Shown here: one piece after another, positions 43,426 to 52,514 of the stretch
Layout: each line of letters begins with the position of its first letter
How positions within the stretch are numbered: the stretch's first letter is position 1
Origin: Cryphonectria parasitica EP155
Lineage: Eukaryota > Ascomycota > Sordariomycetes > Diaporthales > Cryphonectriaceae
Assembly (NCBI RefSeq): GCF_011745365.1
Contig: NW_024468909.1
Location: forward strand, 4,278,001-4,342,000
Direction of reading: 5' to 3'
Length of the DNA stretch: 64,000 bases
Translations under genes and position numbers: made by a program
Notes under the pieces: model-generated
Database searches by the model: none
Told to the model about the DNA's origin: nothing
The model's input: only the letters and a program-made list of their open reading frames with translations

Positions 43426-46400
43426 TGAATGCTGCATCACGTACGAATGTATTAATTACACAGCATTTGTTAGATACCATTTTCGACAGGTCTGCTTAAT
43501 ATACTTAAATAACCCATGGGTCTGTCTGGTCCTGTGTTCCCATCAAAACGTTGATGGGCGTGCTCTTTGATGTTATACTCATTCTCAGCGCCACAACCAG
43601 CCTCAGGTCGACCAATGTCGCCAGCCTCTGCTATTTACCAGCCACACCTCTTCCCCGCCTCGGCTCTTCGCTTTGTTCTACACGCAAAATTCACTTCTTG
43701 GAAGCCATGCTCGCGTATCACCTCAGCACTACACATCCTAGTCGCTCGGCAGCGAGTGACAAGAGTCTGGGTCACGTCTTGGTGGTGTCTTTAACAGAGG
43801 GTTTATAGATGCTTCAAAAGATCGCGCAAACATTTCCCGGAGTAGAATTACTGACTGGTCTGACCACCTCCAGCATCGGGTCATGTTGAGCCCCCTCCAC
43901 CCTTTCTCTCCCCACGGTAAGAAAATAGGGCCCCCCCCTTTGGGCGTCCTCGTAGATTTGTCATATTGCGACTGTACGCAGTATCGAACCACCTGGGCGT
44001 AAATCCCCGGCGTTGGGGCGCATTAGCTGGGTCAGATATTAGAAGGTTTTTCCTTTTGTTGCATGAAATTAATGCATTATGCAGGCGGCCATAATCATTA
44101 ATTACTGGCAGACAAATGCCAGCAGTTCTGACTACGTGGGGCTGACCACGCCCCGTCCAGGGCACATTTAGGGGGCCGATTGGCCCATGGATGGTAAGGC
44201 TGCTGTTGGCAATTTTGTGGCCCTCTCTCCGCGTGAGAGAGATGTTAGACACTTCCCAGCGTATCCTGCCATGCTGTATGTACGATCCAGGGTCCCACCG
44301 CGCCCCGAGCCTTGTCCCTCCATATCTGCTCTAGTATAAACATAATGTAGTAGAGTAGTAGTGCATGCTTTGATACAGTAGTTCCTATGTAGTTGCTGGG
44401 ATACCACGAGCTGATTCAAGGAAGACGGGACCAAAGGGACAAATTGACTGCCAGCGACCCCACCTTCTTGAATCATACCATGTACGCATGCATACCTGTG
44501 TGTCTTCAGGAATCCAGTACCGTAGTATGTGTGGTAGTCAATGGGATCTTAGACGGCGGTATTGGTAACTACTTTACCCATTATCGTCTTCGCTAGCAAT
44601 CATAGCTGCTAGTTGAGTTAGGCTGCCCGCGTGCCGCTCTCCCCATCTGGACTTGCATGACGAGGGGGGCTTTCAGGGCGCAAACCGAGGAGCAATATGG
44701 TGCGTGTAGACAGATAGGTATGCGGCGCAGCTCTGTTCCGAGTGGAAGACCCAGCCCTACCGCGATCATGTACAGAGTGGATGCCAGAGACTGTCGTGAA
44801 GGACTCTCTCTCCATGAACAAATGACGCTCTTTTTTTCTTCGAAATATGGGTCAGTAGTGGACCCCTGTTGAATGCACATCCATCAAGATCAGTCCACCA
44901 AATCGAAACGTTTCAAGGTATTCCCACTTCATCGGGTTCGTAGGAGATTTTAGTGCCGCGCCTTGCCTGTTAACTAGAACAGCGAAAACAGCGTAGGGCC
45001 ACGATCTGAGATCCAAGGGACAGGCGAGCATTAAAAACCAGTTGTGTGCCAGGTTGCCAGGCACACAGGGAAAAGGGGGAGTGAAACCAGTGTCTCTCCA
45101 TTTTGTTCTGACGACGACCTAGCCCCGCCGAAACTGCCTTTATTCCACCTTGACTATGACATCGGTGGCGCGGCTGGCGCCGAACCTTGTTTAAACCCGG
45201 CTGCGTGGAGCTACAATCACGGGCAAACAGCAAAACTCGTAAGAGGCGGCGGTGAAGCCTGGCCTGGACTCACGCATGGTGTTGCTACTACTGCAGGTCG
45301 ACCGGCAATGGAAACGCCGGGGAAAAGGGGGGGCGGTCGGTAAGCCTGTTTACACCAATAATGTATAGCAGTTTAGTTGTCCTGGCCTCCGCCTAGGACC
45401 TTGATGAGTGCGTTTGGTGAGAAAACGAAAACGGATCTCGAGGGCAAGACCATTCATCATAGTACTAACCATTGTAGGCTCAACGGCTGATCTGTCTTCC
45501 ATCGCATTTAGCGGCTCTGTGGGGTTTGTTGAAGATCCTTCGTCTGTGGGGGATGACGGGTGTCTCGATGATGATGCTGCTGCTCAAACCGTATGCAGGA
45601 AGAGCAGAAACAACTTGTTGTGTGGCGCTGAGAACATTTTGAGCCATCTGTTTTCCTTGCTTTTCTTCTTCTTTCTTTTGCCTGCCCGGCGACAGATCGT
45701 GATATCAGTTGTAGAGGGGCTGCTGCTGATTCATGGGGTGGTGCTAGGCCTATCGCATTACATCTCGGGCGCGCGCAGCGTCTCATTGGGCTTTTCTAAG
45801 CGGGAGAGGGTATTCCAAAGAATGTGGAGTCACGATTCGACCCACCAAGAAGTAGAGTCAGAAAAAGTTTAAAAAGAACCGACAAGAAGAAGATTTTTTT
45901 TTGATAAAAAAAAAGGCGAAGGGTGGGGGAGAGGACGATCAGTCATCAGGGCCAAAAAAAGCATGCACAAAGGTCTGGTGGTTCCCATCAGCTCACAAGC
46001 AAGCTTGATGCAAGTCTCACATAGGAAAAGAAGATAAAGGAAAAAGGAAAAAGAGACAAGGATCGATGCTGTAGTGGGTGGATGAGTGGGGCCGGCGCAT
46101 TGCTGGCATACCAAGGTCCAAAAAACACAAGCCATCACACGTCCGGGTCATCTCGATTTGAGAGCAGCAGGCTTTCAGGGGCCCCCAGCATGAAGCAAAC
46201 CAGGGGGAGAAAAGCACTCGTACCATAGTAAAGGAGAACGAAGAAAGGGGAGGAGGGCAATGGATGGATGGGTCACGACCCGTCAAACCCGTCAGACCCG
46301 TCTGGCCCATTCGGACCCATTCATCTGCAAGTGCGTCCCTTCCCGCTTGTGCCAAGAAATGGACCTCGTGACGTAGGGCCAAAAAGGGTGTTGAGCCCGC

Positions 46401-46742
46401 GGGTTGGCCCTGGCAACTGGGCGCCTTTTTGTCCCAGCATACTGAACGTGCTATAAGTAAGGCGTAGACTCTGCATCTGTAGCGTAGTGCCATGGTGAGA
46501 TATGAGGAACGGAACGCGGCAAGGAGAGGGGAAACAAAATCAGGTTTCCCTAGCAGCATGGCTTGGTCTTACACCACTATTACCCCGGAGTATTTGATTA
46601 CTGTGTACTGTATGTACCATAGTAGAGTAAGACGTTCGTTCTCCTAGTCCCCAGAAAGCTCCTGGTTTGGTGCTAAATTTCATCGAGGCCTCCTTCCCCC
46701 AAAAGCTGTCCTCCCCTTGGAGGGAAAGGGTGGCTGCTTCGA

Positions 46743-46758
46743 TACGTACCGGTACGTA
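46743..46758. repeat. 16-bp perfect palindrome
   Basis: TACGTACCGGTACGTA is its own reverse complement. It lies in a segment dense with GTAC and TACTGTAG words, about 2.4 kb before the arrestin start codon. Confidence 0.85.
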
Positions 46759-48571
46759 CCATTGTAGTTGTAACCGATAGGCATTTTTTGGTGATACTGT
46801 AGCTACTGTAGTACGTCAATATTGATATCCTTTTCATCATGAATGAAAATTCTGCCGACAGGGAGGAGGGGACGAAAGAAGAGAAAAAGATCAGCCCGGT
46901 CAGATGTACCACGACCCCGTCTGATCTCGGAGTCGTCCCGGCATCGCTGCCAGTAGGGCCTCATCGGGCTCTCTTCCTCTTCCCAAAGCAGGGCCAGACC
47001 AGGCCAAAGAGGGGTGGATGGGCAGCGAGAACAGGGGTCATTCCGGGTTCTTCGGCTCTTGGGGTACGTCCTGGCAGCCCTGAACGCATCATAGTGCTCT
47101 CTGTGTGTGAAGATCTCCTCGGCACGCCCCACAGGCACTTGTCCCGAAACTGGCACCGTCGTTGCCGTTGCCGTTGCCATAGCATGCATACAGAGCCTTT
47201 TTTCTTTCTTTCCTTTTTTTCTTCTTCTTCTGTCTCTTTCTTTTCTTCGCTCCTGTCTCTATTCTTCCCTCCTCTGCATGTGGTGAGGTGGTACGGAGGC
47301 GTATGTGTGCGTGCATGTACTTGGGATGTAGAACCGGGAATCTGGTACAATCAGCACATAGTGACCATTTACTCACAAGACCTTTCCTCGCAGAAGACTT
47401 GTTGCGTTTCACACGCTGGGGCACGCGCCGTTGGTACCGTAGCATGTCAACTCGACTTGCTACAAGTCAGTACTGACCAGTCCTTGCCGTTGTTCCCGGA
47501 ACCAGCCCCTGACGTCGTCTACCTCTGCATGGACAGACACGACTCCTCTCAACTGCCCAGTTTGCACTGCACCTTTTTCTTTTTGTCCAACTGCATTTCA
47601 TCATGCATATGTAGTACATGCATACATACCCTATATACTTTGCCGACGCGTGGTACAGGACGGACAATATAAACAGTCTGGGTCGCGCTGGTTGTTTGGC
47701 TGGGATTAGTTGGTGGGTGCTTCACGATCCCAAAATTCAACGCATGGGCATAAACATCGAATTTTGCGAAGAGAACCCCGGCGCCCCAGGTCACGGCTAT
47801 ATCCATATCCTTCCTCATTTTCAACCACAAGACCAGCCAGTACATACATAGTACATAATAAACGGAACGCCCGAGGTAGTATTCACCCTCCTGGACGCTT
47901 TTTTCTGGATCAACCTGTCCGGCACCAGTTCCACAAGACAAACTCTCTACCTCTCTTTCCGTCCTCGTCCCCGTTCTCCTCCCCGGCTCCCTGTCCCCCA
48001 ACCCAACCACAACAAAGACCTTGGACTCTTGTCATCTGCCTGAGACTCGCGTTTACCAAGGTCACCTTGCCGCTGTTGTGTATCTGCGTACCTCGTCGGC
48101 ACGATCTTGTTCTGTACCATAGCCTTAGGAGTTGGCAGTGGTACTCGATCGATTGCCCCTCTCGGGCTGTACAGTAAGGAAATCCTGCTGCCGCCTCGCA
48201 TCACGCAGCACTTCCCGGAGGCCTGCTATGTCCCATTAAATGTGGGTCCCCGTGCCATATTACCCCCCTCGACGTTGTACATGTGCTCAGTCCACAAACT
48301 GCGACATACATTCCCTTTCTTTGCATTGCATCTTGCATCTGATTCCTGACAGACGGCAGACGAGGTACGACAGACCACGGCCAGCCCCAGTCAGTTATCG
48401 CTTTATGATCCAGTTCCAGAGAAATACGTGAGTCTACCTTTTTTTTCTTTTCCTTTTCAATTCCTTTCATTCTCTCGACTCTCTCTCCCTCCATTGCTTC
48501 CATTTTTATCCCCCCCCTCCACCCCCCTTTCCTCACTCCGGCTTATGCGCCCTAACGCGCTCATCTCCTGG

Positions 48572-48575
<4 letters not shown>

Positions 48576-48602
<27 letters not shown>
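48576..48602 (+). repeat. (CAT)9 microsatellite
   Basis: Nine perfect CAT units lie in the upstream region of the arrestin gene. Confidence 0.9.
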
Positions 48603-49181
48603 AGACGTGCTTCTTTTTTACTTTGATGCACTTCCTGCTTGGCACATTCCTACATCTGTTGGCTCCCCTCTCTTTTCCCTCTCTCCCTGGTTTTCTTTTA
48701 AGAGAATTTTCAGCTTCCCACCCAGGTCCTGCTCAGTAACGACCAGGAGTGGAGGGCAAACGCCTCTTATTCCCATCACGAGCATACACCTTGATGCCTT
48801 CATGTGCTTGGGTTGTCTCTATAACCAAATAATCCCTTAATTGGGCTGAATACATGCGAGGTCCGGGGGCTTCGACAGGCCCTTGACTGACCGCATTGAC
48901 TCACCGCACCATTTTCCCTGCACTTCTGGTCCATTCAGATCCAAATTCATGAGTCGTCATAATGTCGATCCGGGGAGGTATGGAGATAGCACATAATTCA
49001 TACCTGGACAACCCACCTGTCTCCAGTTCCAGTCGGTCACCACTTGCTCCTCATTGCCCAACCTGTCTCCCTCCCTTGTCTTTTCTTTCTCTTGTGTCTG
49101 TCTTACTGCCTTGTTTTTTTCTCTTGTGCTCCGCTTCAGTCCTCAGACGTGAAATGCTAGAATCCTAACGTTGTTGCGAAC

Positions 49182-52100
49182 ATGAATACAGGCACGGATG
49201 CCCCCCCGCCTGAACAATATCCTTACTACTATTCGTCGAGAGGCACGGTTTACTACACTCCTCGGAGCACAACCGCGGATAGACGCCCCCGCCGCATTGC
49301 AGCCACCAGCCCAAGTCTGCCAGCGCCACACATTGGTCCTCGCCAACGCCGCCCGCACTCAATCCACATCGTTTCCTATCCTTCCGGATACATACCCCAC
49401 GATCTGAGACCTAAACCAACATCCAGAGACCTGCGCAGGCAACGGAGGAAAGAAGAAGAAAAACAAAAGAAGAGGGAAGAGGAAGACAAGAAGAAGGAGG
49501 AAGGAAAGCAGAGAAGGCAACGTGAACAGGAGGAGAGGAGGAGAAGAAGGGTTCAGGAACAACAAGACAAGAGGAGGTCTTTTGCTTCGTCGTTCTCTGG
49601 CGGTGAAAAGAGGGTTGGTACCTTGCTCAACAAGTTCAAGGCTGCTTTCTCGTCCAACGAGGCCGAGTCGCAGAGATCAACAGCAGCCCCCGACGTCGTT
49701 GCGACATCGGGAACAACAAGATCGCAGCCGAGAGCACGGGTGCGCCCTGTCAGCTGGTTGAGTGTTACGAGCAGGCTGTCAAGAGCAGAGGACACTCTCG
49801 AGGCTGAGCAGGTTTCATTGTCGCGTGTGTCGTCCCTCCGAAGGCCAACAACCGCACCGCAGTGCTCAAGTCGGCGGCACACCCTTTCTTTACCTTACGT
49901 GCCAGGTCTTGCACCAACCCCACCTCTCCAGCAGCAGCAGCAGCAGCAGCAGCAGCCATCCTTCCCCTCTGGTCCTGGCCCATCGTCGAGACCACATATA
50001 CAATCCAGGTCACCACCGACGGTTCCCGTCCTGAACACCTTGGACGCCACAATGGTGGACATCTCACTGCGCGGACCAAATCTGACCCATGGCTCGGGCC
50101 TCACCGCAGCCAATCCACACCGGAACAGCTTCATGTCTGTCAGGTCGGCCAATAAGAGTGTTGTCAGCTCTTCTGTGCAAGAAATTCAGCAGCCAAAGCC
50201 CACTGCTTCTGGTAGCGGACTCTCATGTACGATCCTCCTGGCAGAGCCCAATGTTTTCCTGACGGGATTCGACCACGATGGCCACACGCGACAGGAAAGC
50301 CACAACTCGACTGCCCTTCTGCGGGGGAAGCTGCAGCTCAACGTGTCAAAAAATACCAAGATCAAGTCCGTTACGCTCAAACTGTTGGGAAGGGCGCGCA
50401 CGGAATGGCCAGAAGGAATCCCACCCCTCAAGGTCGACATGTACGAGGAGGAGTCGTTAAGGACTCAGGCCCTGACCTTTTTCCACGCCATGCACGACGG
50501 CTGGGAGACCGAGTTTGGCAACCAGTGCTCATACACGCTGAAGGGTCAGAACAACCACCCCAGCTCGAATCTCATCAGGCCGTCTCTGAGCCCTGGAGAC
50601 TCGGGCAGCTCGCTGGGCAGTCGGCCCCGGTCGAATTTGAGCGCCAAGGAGTTGAAGAAGCTGTCGCTCCGCTCGGTCGAGTCCAGAAGTTTTGGCAAGA
50701 GCGACTCGCCAGCAGCGAGCCAAGTGCAGGCTAAAGGCTTCAAGGTCTTCTATCCCGGCACGTACGAGTACACCTTTGAGCTCCCCATCGACCACCACCA
50801 GCTCGAGACCATCAAGCTTCAGTACGGTTCCGTCAAGTGGGAGCTCGAGACGACCGTCGAGCGTGCAGGCGCCTTCAAGCCCAATCTCCACGGCAGCAAG
50901 GAGGTGTCGATCGTGCGCGTGCCAGACCAGATGTCGCTTGAGACGTCGGAGCCCATCTCGATCTCGCGCCAGTGGGAGGATCAGCTCCACTACGACATCA
51001 TGATCTCTGGAAAGTCCTTCCCCATCGGCGCCAAGATCCCCATCGCCTTCAAGCTCACGCCCCTCGCCAAGGTGCAGGTCCACAAGCTGAAGGTCTTCGT
51101 GACCGAGTCTATCGAGTATTGGACCAACGACAGGAAGGTCACCAGGCGAGACCCGGGGAGAAAGATTCTCCTGCTCGAGAAGACAGCCGGCAGGCCCATC
51201 GACAAGCAGTTCGCGTCGAGTGAGCTTCGCATCCTCAGCGGCGGAGAGCTGTCCCCAGACCAGCGGTTCCAAGCGCGTGAGTCGGCCGCCCGCAGGAGGA
51301 CTCTGGACGCACAGCGCACTGGGTCGCTGGCCCAGCCTCTGCCAGAACCTACGGAGAACCTGCTCGGCGATCTGGACCTCGGTCTAGAGACGTACTGGGG
51401 CTCGACGGAGATGGAGATGAATGTCCAGATGCCGACCTGCGAGATGATGGCCAAGGACAAGTCGCTGCGGATGCACCCGGACTGCAGCTGGAAGAACGTC
51501 AACGTGTACCACTGGATGAAGATTGTGATGCGCATCTCCCGCCTGGATCCTGACGACCCAGCTGGCAAGCGCAGGCGGCATTTCGAGATCAGCATCGACT
51601 CGCCCTTCACAGTGCTCAACTGCCGCGCGACACAGGCCAACACTGCCCTGCCTCAGTACGACAGCCCAGACGCCCTGAGTGATTTCCGCCGGCAGACGTC
51701 CTGTGGATGTCCCGACGCGCAGGTCCTCAGCACAAGCGGAGGCAACAACGGCGGAGGACTTACGCCAGAGAACACCAGCGCCACGCAGCTCGACAGCGTT
51801 GCGCTCCCCGCGCCACCTCGCGCAGCTCACCTGCACACGGCATCGCAGGGCATCAACGGTAACTCCGCCTCCACCTCTCCAACTACGGCACCTACTGGCG
51901 GCCCAGGCGGCCTAAACTCGACGCCGCCCACCTCGGCGAATCCCCTGCAGCGGGTACGTGACCAGGACGCCTCCGCCCGCCCAATCCACCTCATTCGGTA
52001 CCCATCATTCGACCCACCGCCCTTCAATGCCGATAACCCTCCGCCGCCGATGCCTACACCCCCGCCCAATTACGACCTTGTGGTCGGAACGCCAAGTGTC

Positions 52101-52514
52101 GATGGCATGGCGGGTTACTTTGAGCGTCTCCTCCGCTACGAGTGCCCAAACCAGCAAGAACAAGAAGAGCAAACGGGAAGCAACTATTTCCCTACAGGCG
52201 CGGACGGGCCTGAAGCAGAACCTAGCTCGTCGCAAGCAGGACACGCCGGCACCGGCGGCGGATCGGACGATGATGGGGATGACACGGAGGTCGAATCCGA
52301 CTCCGACTCGGCGGATGAGAGGGGTCCTGCTCGGACGGTCAGTCGTGCGGGCACGGTGAACATCGCAAACCCTCGTACTCCTGGAGGGAGGCTGGTCCCG
52401 AGCAGGAGTTTTGAGATCACAAGGCCTGGCGCCAATTCAAACTTCACGCTTGACATGTCTGGTGTGATAAGAAGGGGAGGAGGCACGCCCAACACTGACC
52501 AGAGCGGAGCTTGA
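49182..52514 (+). CDS. Alpha-arrestin family protein with charged N-terminal helix and PPxY motif
   Basis: This is an intronless gene of 1110 codons. Fungal alpha-arrestins recruit Rsp5-type ubiquitin ligases to membrane transporters for endocytosis. The arrestin fold starts near residue 345 (LSCTILLAEPNVFLTGF) and continues with KLQLNVSKNTKIKSVTLKL, FYPGTYEYTFELP and an arrestin C part (LAKVQVHKLKVFVTESIEY, then HWMKIVMRISRLD and RRHFEISIDSPF). A PPNY motif, a WW-domain ligand, is at 961-964 in the Pro-rich C-terminal part. Unusual for the family are a long Lys/Glu/Arg/Gln helix at about 85-130 and a Gln9 run at 250-258 before the arrestin part. Residues about 1010-1060 are very acidic. The subfamily (creD, Art, Rim8/PalF) cannot be assigned safely. 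The ATG at 49182 is the first in-frame start after the leader. Confidence 0.82.
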   Translation: MNTGTDAPPPEQYPYYYSSRGTVYYTPRSTTADRRPRRIAATSPSLPAPHIGPRQRRPHSIHIVSYPSGYIPHDLRPKPTSRDLRRQRRKEEEKQKKREEEDKKKEEGKQRRQREQEERRRRRVQEQQDKRRSFASSFSGGEKRVGTLLNKFKAAFSSNEAESQRSTAAPDVVATSGTTRSQPRARVRPVSWLSVTSRLSRAEDTLEAEQVSLSRVSSLRRPTTAPQCSSRRHTLSLPYVPGLAPTPPLQQQQQQQQQPSFPSGPGPSSRPHIQSRSPPTVPVLNTLDATMVDISLRGPNLTHGSGLTAANPHRNSFMSVRSANKSVVSSSVQEIQQPKPTASGSGLSCTILLAEPNVFLTGFDHDGHTRQESHNSTALLRGKLQLNVSKNTKIKSVTLKLLGRARTEWPEGIPPLKVDMYEEESLRTQALTFFHAMHDGWETEFGNQCSYTLKGQNNHPSSNLIRPSLSPGDSGSSLGSRPRSNLSAKELKKLSLRSVESRSFGKSDSPAASQVQAKGFKVFYPGTYEYTFELPIDHHQLETIKLQYGSVKWELETTVERAGAFKPNLHGSKEVSIVRVPDQMSLETSEPISISRQWEDQLHYDIMISGKSFPIGAKIPIAFKLTPLAKVQVHKLKVFVTESIEYWTNDRKVTRRDPGRKILLLEKTAGRPIDKQFASSELRILSGGELSPDQRFQARESAARRRTLDAQRTGSLAQPLPEPTENLLGDLDLGLETYWGSTEMEMNVQMPTCEMMAKDKSLRMHPDCSWKNVNVYHWMKIVMRISRLDPDDPAGKRRRHFEISIDSPFTVLNCRATQANTALPQYDSPDALSDFRRQTSCGCPDAQVLSTSGGNNGGGLTPENTSATQLDSVALPAPPRAAHLHTASQGINGNSASTSPTTAPTGGPGGLNSTPPTSANPLQRVRDQDASARPIHLIRYPSFDPPPFNADNPPPPMPTPPPNYDLVVGTPSVDGMAGYFERLLRYECPNQQEQEEQTGSNYFPTGADGPEAEPSSSQAGHAGTGGGSDDDGDDTEVESDSDSADERGPARTVSRAGTVNIANPRTPGGRLVPSRSFEITRPGANSNFTLDMSGVIRRGGGTPNTDQSGA
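49929..49955 (+). repeat. (CAG)9 coding for Gln9
   Basis: A pure CAG tract lies inside the arrestin gene and encodes residues 250-258. Pure codon repeats of this sort tend to vary in length between strains. Confidence 0.9.

Larger units (their letters stand above)
43426..49181. other. 5.8-kb gene-poor interval
   Basis: This is the longest stretch without a supported gene. It contains many short GTAC/TAGTA words, a 16-bp perfect palindrome at 46743-46758, a short ACCCGTC-type repeat at about 46277-46300, CT-rich tracts (47195-47280 and 48430-48710) and a (CAT)9 microsatellite at 48576-48602. The longest frame (46839-47672) is translated pyrimidine tract and is rejected as a gene. The end of the interval is the probable leader of the arrestin gene. 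A non-coding transcript could be hidden here, but nothing in the sequence proves it. Confidence 0.45.

Noticed and set aside
43975..44040. Possible minus-strand tRNA with GGTGGTTCGATAC near the T arm
   Set aside because: The T-stem and anticodon stem do not pair over the required length and no acceptor stem was found.
46839..47672. 277-codon ATG-started frame on the plus strand
   Set aside because: Most of it is translated pyrimidine tract (runs of Phe/Ser/Leu) with Cys/His/Arg-rich scatter; no domain, splice model or coding-like composition.
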